Shown in pieces: positions 34,198-43,169 of a DNA stretch of 64,000 nucleotides. Position 1 is the stretch's first letter. Each line of letters opens with the position of its first letter. Below the pieces are notes generated by a model. The model was given only the letters and a program-made list of their open reading frames with translations, was not told the origin of the DNA and searched no databases. The translations under genes and the position numbers were made by a program. Source of the stretch: Comamonas sp. KCTC 72670 (GTDB taxonomy: Bacteria; Myxococcota; Myxococcia; Myxococcales; Myxococcaceae); the NCBI GenBank assembly GCA_014656495.1, contig BNCN01000006.1, positions 62,001 through 126,000 of the forward strand, in the 5' to 3' direction.

Positions 34198-37068
34198 ATG
34201 TCATCTACGGCGCGTTTTCCTAAGAACCTTGTGGCTTGCCTCCTCTTCCTGTCCGGGGCAACCGCACTTGTCTATGAGCTCGTCTGGTCCAAGTACCTCG
34301 GGAATGTCCTGGGGAACAGCGGGCAGGCGCACGCCGTGGTGCTCGCCACGTTCATGGGCGGTCAGGCCCTGGGGGCATTTGTCTTCGGTCGGACAGCCGA
34401 CCGGGCAAAGAACCCCCTGGCCCTTTACGGCATCCTCGAGCTGGGCGTGGGCCTGTACGCGTTGGCCTTCCCCTATGTGCTCGACGTGCTGGGGGCGCTC
34501 TGGCTGAGCGTGGCACCCGCGGTGCCGGACGGCTACCGGCTGGGGCCTCGGCTGCTCGTGTCCGCGCTGTCGCTGTTGGTGCCCACGCTGCTGATGGGCG
34601 GCACGCTGCCCGCGCTGGTGCGGCACTTCGCCTCCAGCCTGACGGGCGTGCGCTACGAGCTGGCGCGGCTGTACGCGGTCAACAGCCTGGGCGCGGCGGT
34701 GGGTGTCTTCATCGCGGGCACGAAGCTGGTGCCGGCCATTGGCCTGTCCTCGTCCGCGAACATGGCCGCCGGGCTCAACATCCTGCTGGCCTTCGGCGCG
34801 CTGGCGCTCGCACGCCGCTTCGCACCCGCGCTGGCCCCGGGACAGGCCCCTTCGGGAGACGCGGGCGACGAGGTGTCCTATCCGCGAATCGCGGTGCGGG
34901 CCGCGCTCATCGGCGTGCTGCTGTCGGGCTTCACGTCCATGTTGTACCAGGTGACGTGGATCCGCCTGCTGTCCATCGTCCTGGGCGCGTCCACCTACGC
35001 CTTCACGCTCATCCTCACGGCGTTCATCATGGGCATCGGCCTGGGCAGCTTCTGGCTGATGACGCGCAAGGGGCAGGTGGACTCGCTGCGGCTCTTCGGC
35101 CGCTTGCAGGTGGCGCTGGTGGCCAGCATCTGCGTGGCCCTGCCGCTCTACGTCCGGCTGCCGCACCTGTTCCGCAAGGCGCAGTGGATGATGACGCGCT
35201 CGCTGGAGACGTGGCCGCTGTTCCAGCTCCTGACGTTCGGCTTCTGCTGTCTGGTGCTGCTGGTGCCCACCTTCTTCATGGGCGCGGCCTTCCCGGCGGC
35301 GGCGCGCGTGGCCACGGCGAAGGTGTCCGAGGTGGGCCGTCAGCTGGGCGGCGTGTACCTGTGGAACACGGTGGGGACGATCACCGGCTCGGCGCTGGGC
35401 GTGCTGGTGCTGATGCCGTGGTGGGGCATGGAGGGCAACTTCATCGCAGGCGTGACGGCGAACCTGATTGGCGCCGGGCTGGCCTTCCACGCGATGCCGG
35501 ACCGGCCCAAGCAGCCCGCGCGCGCGCTGTGGCCGGTGGCCGCCGCCGCGGGGTTGGCGGTGGTGGTGCTGGGCAGCATGAGCGGCTGGGCGGTGCGGCT
35601 GTCGGGCATCGCCTCCATCCGTTCGCACCAGAAGCCGCCGGACAGCTACGCGAAGCTGGTGGCGGACACCGAGGCCATCATCCAGCCCATCTTCTACCAG
35701 GACGACACCTTCGCCACGGTGATGGTGGCGGACGCGCCGGCGGACAACCTGCGCTTCATGAAGCTCAACGGGAAGATTGACGCGTCCAACGGTGGCGACG
35801 TGGAGACGCAGGTGGTCGCCGGTCACCTGGGCGCGCTCCTGCATCCGCGCGAGCCGAAGTCGGTGCTGCTGGTGGGCGCCGGCGCGGCGATTACCGCGGG
35901 CAGCGTGCTCGCGCACCCTGTGGAGCACCTGGACATGGTGGAGATCGCGCCGGCCGTCATCGACGCGGCGCGCCTGTTCAAGGCGGACAACCGCAACGCC
36001 GTGGATGACCCGCGCACGCACGTGCACGTGGACGACGCGAAGACGTTCATGGCGCTGTCGCCGCGCAAGTACGACCTGGTGGTGAGCGTGCCCTCCAACC
36101 CGTGGGTGGCGGGCGTGTCCGGCCTCTTCACGCGGGACTTCTTCCAGACGGTGAACCAGCACCTGGCGGATGACGGCGTCCTGGTGCAGTGGATTCACAC
36201 CTACGAGAGCAACGAGGACCTCATCAAGCTGGTGGTCCGCACCCTGCGCGACACCTTCCCCCACGCCACCACGTGGCTGGGGCCGCAGGACCTGGTGCTG
36301 GTGGCCAGCCGCAAGCCCCTGGCCTTCGACGCCGCGCGCGTCGCGGAGCGGATGCTGCACCCCGAGGTGCAGAAGGACCTGTCCCGCGTGGGCATCACCG
36401 ACGTGTTCGGGCTCTTGTCCAAGCAGGTGCACAGCGAGGTGGGACAGCTCGAGTTCGCGGGCCAGGGCCCCATCAACACGGACGACCACAACCTGCTCGA
36501 GTACGCGTCGCCCATCGCCTTCTTCGTGTCCAACCTGGACGTGCGCGTGAAGGACGAGCGGCGCGCGCCGGAGGGGGCGGACCGCCTGTTCCTCGTCGAC
36601 TACGTGCGCGAGCACCCGCCCACGGCGGAGCAGGCCGCCGCGGTGTACCGGAACATCGAGCGCTACCACGCGGCCAATGACCCCATGGTGCGCGGCGCGG
36701 CGGCGCAGTGGCGGAGCCTGGCCCCGGACAGCCCCGAGTCCGCCCTGGCCCTGGGCAAGGCGGCGCTGGCCCAGCAGGACCTCACGCTGGCGGCCTCGCT
36801 GCTGGAGCCCGAGGTGGCGCGCGGCGGCCGGACGCCCGAGCTGGTGACGGCGTACCTGAAGCTGGTGACGGCGCGCATCTGGGCATCGCGCACCTTGTGG
36901 ACACCGGTAGGCACCCAGGGCGAGGCGGTGGCCCTGGGGCGCGAAGTCGCGACCCGGCATCCCGACGACGAAAACCTGGCCCGGGCCCTGCGTTCGCTCT
37001 GCGAGGCACTCCCGAGTTCGGCGTGTAACGGCGCAATGGCCCCTGTCGCCGCCCCCGCGAACCCCTGA
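34198..37068 (+). CDS. Polytopic membrane protein fused to a spermidine-synthase-like domain
   Basis: A 956-residue fusion. The N-terminal about 500 residues hold roughly 12-14 membrane segments with transporter-like spacing (ATALVYELVWSKYLGNVLG at the start; a second copy-like unit from about 235 with SGFTSMLYQVTWIRLLS), suggesting an internal duplication. The soluble part (about 530-800) is a spermidine/spermine-synthase Rossmann domain, with VLLVGAGAAITAGSVL, EIAPAVIDAAR and VSVPSNPWVAGVSGLFTRDFF. The usual catalytic Asp of GGGDG and of the D-x-P loop are altered, so polyamine synthesis is doubtful. A C-terminal helical tail follows. The ATG lies only 44 bases from the divergent mrpA start. 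Confidence 0.82.
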   Translation: MSSTARFPKNLVACLLFLSGATALVYELVWSKYLGNVLGNSGQAHAVVLATFMGGQALGAFVFGRTADRAKNPLALYGILELGVGLYALAFPYVLDVLGALWLSVAPAVPDGYRLGPRLLVSALSLLVPTLLMGGTLPALVRHFASSLTGVRYELARLYAVNSLGAAVGVFIAGTKLVPAIGLSSSANMAAGLNILLAFGALALARRFAPALAPGQAPSGDAGDEVSYPRIAVRAALIGVLLSGFTSMLYQVTWIRLLSIVLGASTYAFTLILTAFIMGIGLGSFWLMTRKGQVDSLRLFGRLQVALVASICVALPLYVRLPHLFRKAQWMMTRSLETWPLFQLLTFGFCCLVLLVPTFFMGAAFPAAARVATAKVSEVGRQLGGVYLWNTVGTITGSALGVLVLMPWWGMEGNFIAGVTANLIGAGLAFHAMPDRPKQPARALWPVAAAAGLAVVVLGSMSGWAVRLSGIASIRSHQKPPDSYAKLVADTEAIIQPIFYQDDTFATVMVADAPADNLRFMKLNGKIDASNGGDVETQVVAGHLGALLHPREPKSVLLVGAGAAITAGSVLAHPVEHLDMVEIAPAVIDAARLFKADNRNAVDDPRTHVHVDDAKTFMALSPRKYDLVVSVPSNPWVAGVSGLFTRDFFQTVNQHLADDGVLVQWIHTYESNEDLIKLVVRTLRDTFPHATTWLGPQDLVLVASRKPLAFDAARVAERMLHPEVQKDLSRVGITDVFGLLSKQVHSEVGQLEFAGQGPINTDDHNLLEYASPIAFFVSNLDVRVKDERRAPEGADRLFLVDYVREHPPTAEQAAAVYRNIERYHAANDPMVRGAAAQWRSLAPDSPESALALGKAALAQQDLTLAASLLEPEVARGGRTPELVTAYLKLVTARIWASRTLWTPVGTQGEAVALGREVATRHPDDENLARALRSLCEALPSSACNGAMAPVAAPANP

Positions 37069-37232
37069 AATGGGCTCGTGGATCATCAAAAAAGGGGCAA
37101 CCTGCTGAAATCCCAGGGGATTCCACCCATCCTCCCGATGACCGATGGAGGTGAAGGTGGGATCTGCCCTAGGGTTTGAATCACCCAAGCAGCAGGGTGT
37201 CTTTTCCACCACTGCAATCCCCGGAGAGTTCC

Positions 37233-37487
37233 ATGAAGGCGACCTCGAAGAAGCAGCTCCGCAAGGCCCGTGGCCAAGGCATGACCGAGTACATCATCAT
37301 CGTCGCCCTGATCGCCATCGCGGCCATCGGCGTGGTGACCCTGTTCGGCGACAACATCCGCAAGCTGTTCGGCGCGTCCGCCGCGGCCCTGGCCGGTAAC
37401 GACAGCGTGCAGAACGATGGCCAGAGCTCCAACGACACGCTGAACAAGAAGACGATGAAGAACTTCGGTCAGAACAACGCCTACTGA
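37233..37487 (+). CDS. Flp-type pilin subunit
   Basis: An 84-residue precursor of a class IVb (Flp/Fap) pilin. A basic leader ends in RGQG, the prepilin peptidase site, followed by MTEYIIIVALIAIAAIG, with Glu at position +3 of the mature chain (the slot of Glu5). The remaining tail is Ser/Asn/Asp-rich (NDSVQNDGQSSND). It would form Tad-type fimbriae, but no tad secretion genes are nearby, so it is an orphan pilin gene. The ATG has CCGGAGAG upstream, and a hairpin terminator lies immediately after the stop. Confidence 0.88.
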   Translation: MKATSKKQLRKARGQGMTEYIIIVALIAIAAIGVVTLFGDNIRKLFGASAAALAGNDSVQNDGQSSNDTLNKKTMKNFGQNNAY

Positions 37488-37499
37488 GCGTTGCTGACG

Positions 37500-37517
37500 G
37501 GGAGCCTTCGGGCTCCC
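37500..37517 (+). terminator. Terminator after the Flp pilin gene
   Basis: GGGAGCC and GGCTCCC form a 7-bp stem around a stable TTCG tetraloop, 13 bases after the stop and followed by GGGTTCTC. This is a good intrinsic-terminator candidate. Confidence 0.65.
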
Positions 37518-37627
37518 GGGTTCTCATGGCAGCGGCATCCACTTTCGGGTGGGGCTGCTGCCATCATCATTTCTGGCGGCCGTTCTGACTCGGGCGACCT
37601 GGGTCCAGCCGCCTCTGGTGCCTCCGC

Positions 37628-38485
37628 ATGAACGCGCCCGCCTCCGTGGACCTGGCCTCGCTCCGGCGCCGCCTCTGGCTTTACCGGGCGCTGTCCCTGT
37701 TCCTCACGGTGTTCGTCCTCTGTGTGCTGCTCGCCTTGCGGAGCGCGATGGCGGTGCCGGAGGACCCGGACGTCGAGGTCTTCGACGTGCCCGCGCGCTT
37801 CGAGGCCCTGTCGCAGAAGAACCCCGACGCGGCCGATGTCTCCGAGACCTACTTCTACGCCGACGGGGCGACGGTCCACATGCACGTCATGGGACGCGGA
37901 CAGACGTGCCCGCTGCACATCCACCGCAAGACGCACGAGGCGACCATCATCGTCGCGGGGCAGGCGGAGGTGCATCAGGTCTGGGGGCAGGAGGACGGGC
38001 TGGCGGAGCGCCGTGGGACGCATGGCCCCGGAGAGCTGATTGCCTCGGGGCCGTTCACCGGTCACGCCTGGTTCAATCGCGCGACGGACCGGATGCTGGG
38101 CAACCTGGTGTTCGCCTCGCCCCGGTTCGACGGCAACCTCTACGTGGAGGCGGATGACGCGCGGATGCGGCAGGGCGCGGCCCCCTTCGTCCACGTCCCG
38201 CCTCCGGCCGCGGAGGTGCTGGCCGGCTCGGCGGTCCGCGAAGTCCCGCTCCCCGCCCTGTCGGACCGGATGACGGTCGTGCACCTGGGCGAAGGGGACT
38301 ACGCGGTGGCCGGCACGCGGGCGGCGCCGGTGCTCGTCTACGTCACGCAGGGCGAGGGCGACGTGTCCGCTGGGGACGCGCGGCCCATGAAGCCCGGTCA
38401 GCTCTGGGTGCTCCGACGGAAGGCGAGTGTGCGTGCTCGGCAGGGCCACCCGCTCTCGTTCTACGTCTTCAAGCCCGGGGCCTGA
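37628..38485 (+). CDS. Membrane-anchored cupin-domain protein
   Basis: A 285-residue protein. A single N-terminal membrane segment (about 20-42, ALSLFLTVFVLCVLLAL) would anchor it, with the rest periplasmic. Two cupin-like beta-barrel units follow. The first has metal-ligand candidates in CPLHIHRKTHE and a later HAWFNR. The second (about 215-280) reads GEGDVSAGDARPMKPGQLWVLRR and lacks the His ligands. The bicupin layout with one metal site is common among sugar or small-molecule binding proteins. No substrate can be named. It is separated from the Flp pilin by its terminator and converges on the large membrane protein downstream. Confidence 0.75.
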   Translation: MNAPASVDLASLRRRLWLYRALSLFLTVFVLCVLLALRSAMAVPEDPDVEVFDVPARFEALSQKNPDAADVSETYFYADGATVHMHVMGRGQTCPLHIHRKTHEATIIVAGQAEVHQVWGQEDGLAERRGTHGPGELIASGPFTGHAWFNRATDRMLGNLVFASPRFDGNLYVEADDARMRQGAAPFVHVPPPAAEVLAGSAVREVPLPALSDRMTVVHLGEGDYAVAGTRAAPVLVYVTQGEGDVSAGDARPMKPGQLWVLRRKASVRARQGHPLSFYVFKPGA

Positions 38486-38494
38486 GCCGCGCTG

Positions 38495-40774
38495 CTACCA
38501 GGCGCCGCGCTTGTCACGACGGAGCGTGAGCGCCACCGCCGCGAGTCCCAGCCAGCCCGCGAGTGTCAGCGCGAGGCCGAGTCGGAAGCTCATGGGGCGG
38601 TACTCGAAGCGGATGGTGTGGGGGCCCGGTGAGACGCGCACGGCCCGCAGGGAGACGTTCGCGCGGTGAATCGCCGCCGCCTGTCCGTCTACCGTCGCGT
38701 GCCAGCCGGGGTAGTGGCTGTCGGAGACAATCAGGTAGCTGTCGTCGCAGGCTTCCACTGCCAGCTCCAGGTGCTGCGCGCCCCGGCTCCGAGTCTCCAC
38801 GCGGCCCATGCAGCGGGGCCTGTCCAACGGCTCGCCGGTCGCCAGATAGGCGATGTTCCGGAAGGGCTGGTCCGCGTCGATGACGGCGTCCAGGGCCTCT
38901 TCGTCGCTCGCGAGCCGGGCCTGTTGCACCAGGAAGGCCCGAGGCAACGCGGTTCGTGAGCGCGACAGCGTGGTGCCGTCCTCGGCCTGGTGCAGCAGCT
39001 CCAGGTCCTCGAAGGGGGGCGGTCCTCGCCGGACGTAATGCGTGACGCCCGCGAGGTCGTAGACGCTCCGTTCTCCCGCGTGATGGAAGCGCGTCGTGTA
39101 GCGGGGCTCGGGGGCCCCGTATCCCTCCAGGGCAGGGAGGCGCGCTTCCACGAAGCGGTTGGGGGTGAACCGGTCGAGGCTGCGCTCGATGCCGTCCTTC
39201 GACTGCGTGCGCGTCGGGTCCTCGGGTCCCTCGATGTCCACGCTGATGCGTCCCTCGAACACTTCGGGCAGCAGGGGGCGCAGGGCGGAGGGCTGCGTCA
39301 GGGACTCGGACGGTGTGTAGCGAGGCTCACTGAGCAGGAACTGCGCGGCGACGAGCTCCACGATGACCAGCGAGGCCAGTCCGGCACGGACCCGCCTGGG
39401 CCGCGTGCCGCGTGTTCCCGGGAGCAGCGCGAGCAGGACGATGGCGAGCCCCAGCCAGAAGGGAACCCAGGGCGCGCCGGCCTCGGCGGAGGCCCGCATG
39501 GGGAGCTGGCGGACCGCCCAGCCGATGGTGGCGACGGTCAGCACCGTGCCGGTGATGGCCGCGGCGGCCAGCAGTCCCGAAGGACGGCGCCTCCACGCGA
39601 GCCTGCCGAGCACGTCCACTCCGAACGCGGACAGCACCGAGAGGCAGAAGGCCGCGCCCACGAAGTACTTGGCCGGGTAGCGGAAGAAGGTGAACGGGGG
39701 AATGGATTGGAGGAGCCAGGCCGCCGGCGGGAAGTGGCGCCCCAGGCTCAAGAACATCAGGAACAGGGCCCCCAGCGCGAACGGCTCAATCCGGCGCGGA
39801 CCCCAGAACCCACCCAGCACCGCGAGCACGCACGGCAGGGTGCCCATGAAGAGGGTGATGATGAACCACTGGTCCTGGCCCCAATAGGTGTCACGCGGTG
39901 AGTCCGCGAGCGGCCAGAAGACGGAGAGGACCTGGGGCCAGGACATGGACCAGGCCAACTGCTCGGACCAGTCTGACTGCAGGCGCATCGACTGTCGGGC
40001 GAACTCCGCCGCGGGGAACAGCACCACCGCGGAGAGGACCACCGCGCCGACGAAGGCCGCCGCCACGCGAGACATCGCGAGCCCCCGAGGCTTGAGCGAA
40101 TGCCATCGCGGAGGGCGGGGCGTCGTCACGTTCCGGGGACGCGTGGGCACTCCCATGCCCGCCACCGCCATGGCGAGCAGCCCTTGCCACAGCGTCGTCT
40201 CCGGTGAACCCGCGAGCAGGGACATGGCGCCGCAGAGGGCCAGGAGGAGCCAGGGACGGCGTCCCGGCTGGTGCGTCACGTCGTAGGCGGCGCACAGCAG
40301 CAATCCGCTCCAGGCCGCCGCGTCCACGACGTTCTGCTGGATGCCGAGCCCGACCATCATCGGCGACAGGCCGAAGGTGGCGCCCGCGACGAGCGCCGCG
40401 GGCCACGAGGCGTTCAACCTGCGCGTCAGCAGGAAGACGCCCAGCGCGGCGAGCACCGTGTGCGCTAGGTGCATCACCGTCATGGACGCGACGGGGCCCG
40501 CCGCCAGCAGCGCGAGCCAGCGGGGCGGGTAGAAGGCCTGCGAGTACAACGTTGCGGCGAAGGGCTGTCCCAGGCGGAGGTAGGGGTTCCACAGGGGCAC
40601 CTCGCCCGCGCGCAGCGACTCCAGGAGGAACGCCGAGTCCGGGAAGAAGATGCGGAACACATCGCGGCCGGCCAGCAGGTGACCCGACAACACGGACCGG
40701 TAGGTCACCGTGAGCAGCACCAGCAGGCCCAGGACGGACATCGCTGTCCGCAGGCGTGAATCCTTGACCCTCAT
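38495..40774 (-). CDS. YfhO-family polytopic membrane protein
   Basis: A 759-residue integral membrane protein with about 11-13 predicted segments over residues 10-480 and a large extracytoplasmic C-terminal domain, closing with a last membrane segment (LGLALTLAGWLGLAAVAL). YfhO/GT-C traits are the early acidic pair in the first loop (AGRDVFRIFFPDS) and WNPYLRLGQPF. The C-terminal part has the SDSHYPGWHATVDG signature typical of YfhO proteins. Such proteins attach sugars to lipid or cell-wall polymers. Its start overlaps the stop of the upstream gene by four bases, so the two form an operon. Confidence 0.82.
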   Translation of the reverse strand: MRVKDSRLRTAMSVLGLLVLLTVTYRSVLSGHLLAGRDVFRIFFPDSAFLLESLRAGEVPLWNPYLRLGQPFAATLYSQAFYPPRWLALLAAGPVASMTVMHLAHTVLAALGVFLLTRRLNASWPAALVAGATFGLSPMMVGLGIQQNVVDAAAWSGLLLCAAYDVTHQPGRRPWLLLALCGAMSLLAGSPETTLWQGLLAMAVAGMGVPTRPRNVTTPRPPRWHSLKPRGLAMSRVAAAFVGAVVLSAVVLFPAAEFARQSMRLQSDWSEQLAWSMSWPQVLSVFWPLADSPRDTYWGQDQWFIITLFMGTLPCVLAVLGGFWGPRRIEPFALGALFLMFLSLGRHFPPAAWLLQSIPPFTFFRYPAKYFVGAAFCLSVLSAFGVDVLGRLAWRRRPSGLLAAAAITGTVLTVATIGWAVRQLPMRASAEAGAPWVPFWLGLAIVLLALLPGTRGTRPRRVRAGLASLVIVELVAAQFLLSEPRYTPSESLTQPSALRPLLPEVFEGRISVDIEGPEDPTRTQSKDGIERSLDRFTPNRFVEARLPALEGYGAPEPRYTTRFHHAGERSVYDLAGVTHYVRRGPPPFEDLELLHQAEDGTTLSRSRTALPRAFLVQQARLASDEEALDAVIDADQPFRNIAYLATGEPLDRPRCMGRVETRSRGAQHLELAVEACDDSYLIVSDSHYPGWHATVDGQAAAIHRANVSLRAVRVSPGPHTIRFEYRPMSFRLGLALTLAGWLGLAAVALTLRRDKRGAW

Positions 40775-42252
40775 GGACCTTCCGTCGCGGTGGCGCGCTC
40801 CTGGACCCAGAGCACGTAGTTCCCGTCCCGCGTCACCTCGCGCCAGCCGCCCTGGGCGCGCAGGTGGTCGAGCAGGATGTTGCCCGGATTCGTCGTGTTC
40901 CAGAGCAGGTAGTTCGGGGCGTAGCGCGCCAGGGCCTCTTCCCAGCCTGGCTCGCCCCAGAGGAGCCGGGTGTAGTCCTCGTGGATGGACAGCGGGAAGG
41001 GGTCATTGCGGCTGTCGATGAAGACCTTGTAGTCCGGCCCCGCGAAGAACGAGATGGCGCCGCCGATGACGAAGGGATTGAGCACCTTCCCGGGCGGCAG
41101 CCTCCGCAGCTCCTCCAGCGCCCCCATCGGAATGAGGGAGCGGCGAACGCCCTGTTCCACCGGCAGGGGATTGAGCGCGTGGATGACGACAAGCACCCCC
41201 AGCACGAGCGCGGGCCAGAGCGCCCCCTGCGCGCGAGCGCTCCAGCGAGACACTGCGCCATCCCACTGCTGCCAGGGTCGCTTCACGGCCTCGCCGGATG
41301 GGGCCCTGCCCGAGTGCTCCAGGATGGCGAGCGCCATCAGGACGGCCGCGAAGGGGGCGTGGCGCTGGACCTTGATGGCGGCGACGCCGAGCACGAGCGC
41401 GGGGAGGAGGATGGCCATCCGTCTGCTGGACGCGCCGCCCATGACGAAGAGCGCGGCCCCGAAGAGCGCGAGATAGGCCCAGCTCGAGCGGAGGTCGAGG
41501 TCCAGGGGGCGCCACTCCACGATGTTCTGCGTGGAGGGCAGCAGGGAGTGCTGAAAGGGATAGAGGTAGATGTTCGCGCCATCGGGCCCCAGCCCCGCGG
41601 CGAGGAACGCGGCCAACGCGAAGGCCAGTCCGCGCAGGGCCTTGGGCCTGTCCCCAGCGGAGTCCCAGGCCATGCCCAGCGCGGTTCCTCCCAGCAGCGC
41701 GGGCCCCAGGGGCCAGCTCCCGTGGAGGTTGGCCCACAGGACGCCGAGGAAGGGAAAGAGCCACAGGATTCGCGTGTTGCCCGCGCGCCAGGACTGGACG
41801 CTCACCACCGCGACGGTGAACAGGAGATGGCCCAGGTGGTAGGGCCGCTCCGTGATCCACGTAGGGGCATGCACCAGCAGGATGGCAGTGAAGACGGCGA
41901 GCGCCAGCAGGCCCCTTTTTCCCTCGGGGGCCGCCCGGCCCAGCGCGGACCAGAGCAGCAGCACGTTGACGACGACCAGCGTGGCGATGAACAGCCCGGG
42001 GCCGGCCGCGCCCAACCATCGGATGAGCGCCATGCATGCGACGCCAAAGCCCCACTCGTGCGGCACCCAGCCCGCCGTCCCCGTGATGCTGAAGGGGTCC
42101 ACGCGCGTGAAGCCATGTTCCAGGAGAAACCGCCCCCCCGCGAGGTGGAAGAAGAGGTCGAAGTTCTTGAGCGGTGACGTCCCGAGCCAGGCCGCGAGCA
42201 CCACGGCGATGAGCGCCGCCGGGCCTGGGAGGAGGAGTGACTGCTGACGCAT
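40771..42252 (-). CDS. Polytopic membrane protein of GT-C-like type
   Basis: A 493-residue protein with roughly ten hydrophobic segments. The first extracytoplasmic loop contains an FDLFFHLAGGRFLLEHG stretch and a later DPFSITG, reminiscent of GT-C glycosyltransferases with an acidic residue in the first loop. LPEN-type domain names cannot be assigned. A C-terminal soluble region has VFIDSRNDPFP and NYLLWNTTNPGN. The gene lies first in a two-gene operon with the YfhO-like gene, so the pair may modify an envelope polysaccharide. Function is inferred from neighbourhood only. Confidence 0.7.
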   Translation of the reverse strand: MRQQSLLLPGPAALIAVVLAAWLGTSPLKNFDLFFHLAGGRFLLEHGFTRVDPFSITGTAGWVPHEWGFGVACMALIRWLGAAGPGLFIATLVVVNVLLLWSALGRAAPEGKRGLLALAVFTAILLVHAPTWITERPYHLGHLLFTVAVVSVQSWRAGNTRILWLFPFLGVLWANLHGSWPLGPALLGGTALGMAWDSAGDRPKALRGLAFALAAFLAAGLGPDGANIYLYPFQHSLLPSTQNIVEWRPLDLDLRSSWAYLALFGAALFVMGGASSRRMAILLPALVLGVAAIKVQRHAPFAAVLMALAILEHSGRAPSGEAVKRPWQQWDGAVSRWSARAQGALWPALVLGVLVVIHALNPLPVEQGVRRSLIPMGALEELRRLPPGKVLNPFVIGGAISFFAGPDYKVFIDSRNDPFPLSIHEDYTRLLWGEPGWEEALARYAPNYLLWNTTNPGNILLDHLRAQGGWREVTRDGNYVLWVQERATATEGP

Positions 42253-42386
42253 GGCGGGCAGGCTACCGTGTTACGGCGGGCTCGCGAAGGCAGCGGCGCG
42301 GGCGGGCCATTGGAAGCCGCGCCCCTTCTCATGGGCTTGACCCTCACGCGACGTGAGACCCTACACCTCTCCTCGAGGAGGTGGAG

Positions 42387-43169
42387 ATGGCCCTGACGGT
42401 GAGCCAGGTCGCCCGGCTGGCGAAGATCAGCATCCGGACGTTGCACCACTATGACGAACTGGGCCTGTTGCGCCCGTCGGACCGCAGCGAGTCGGGTTAC
42501 CGGCTCTACTCGCAGGCGGACCTTCAGCGGCTGCAACAGGTGCTCTTCTTCAAGGAGCTGGGTTTCCCGCTGGAGGAGATTCGCCGCATCCTGGCCGACC
42601 CCACCTTCGACCTGCGCGCCGCCCTGCGGATGCAGCGGCAACTCCTCACGGAGCGCGCCTCCCGGCTGGACGCGCTGGTGCACGCCGTGGACGCGGCATT
42701 GGACGCACTGGAAAGGGGAACACCCGTGGACAAGGACGCGATGTTCGAGGCCTTCGGCGACTTCGACCCGTCGAAGTACGAGGAAGAGGCGAAGCAGCGC
42801 TGGGGGGAGACGGAGGCCTACAAGGAGTCCTCGCGGAGGACCGCGCGCTACAAGAAGGAGGACTGGAAGCGCATCAAGGAGGAGGGGGATGCCCTCTTCC
42901 AGGCGATGGCGGCCCTGCTCGACGCGGGCACCTCCGCGGCTTCAACGGAGGCCATGGACCTGGCCGAGGCGCACCGGCGATACCTCGGCACGTGGTTCTA
43001 CCCGTGCGCGCCTGCCATGCACCGGGGCCTGGGCGAGCTGTACGTGGCGGACTCGCGCTTCACGGAGAACATCGACAAGACGCGCGCCGGACTCTCCCTG
43101 TTCCTGCGCGACGCCTTCGCGGCCAACGCAGAGCGGCAGGGCGCTGGCGAGTCCTGCGGCTCGGCTTAG
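42387..43169 (+). CDS. MerR-family regulator with TipAS antibiotic-recognition domain
   Basis: A 260-residue transcription factor. The N-terminal MerR helix-turn-helix and wing are classical: TVSQVARLAKISIRTLHHYD, then GYRLYSQADLQRLQQ. A coiled-coil dimerisation helix (about 75-115) follows. The C-terminal domain, with FDPSKYEEEAKQRWGET and HRRYLGTWFYPCAPAMHRGL, is the TipAS fold, which in Streptomyces TipA captures thiopeptide antibiotics. It probably senses a cationic drug. The ATG has GAGGAGG ten bases upstream. The stop overlaps the convergent membrane-protein gene by four bases. Confidence 0.92.
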   Translation: MALTVSQVARLAKISIRTLHHYDELGLLRPSDRSESGYRLYSQADLQRLQQVLFFKELGFPLEEIRRILADPTFDLRAALRMQRQLLTERASRLDALVHAVDAALDALERGTPVDKDAMFEAFGDFDPSKYEEEAKQRWGETEAYKESSRRTARYKKEDWKRIKEEGDALFQAMAALLDAGTSAASTEAMDLAEAHRRYLGTWFYPCAPAMHRGLGELYVADSRFTENIDKTRAGLSLFLRDAFAANAERQGAGESCGSA

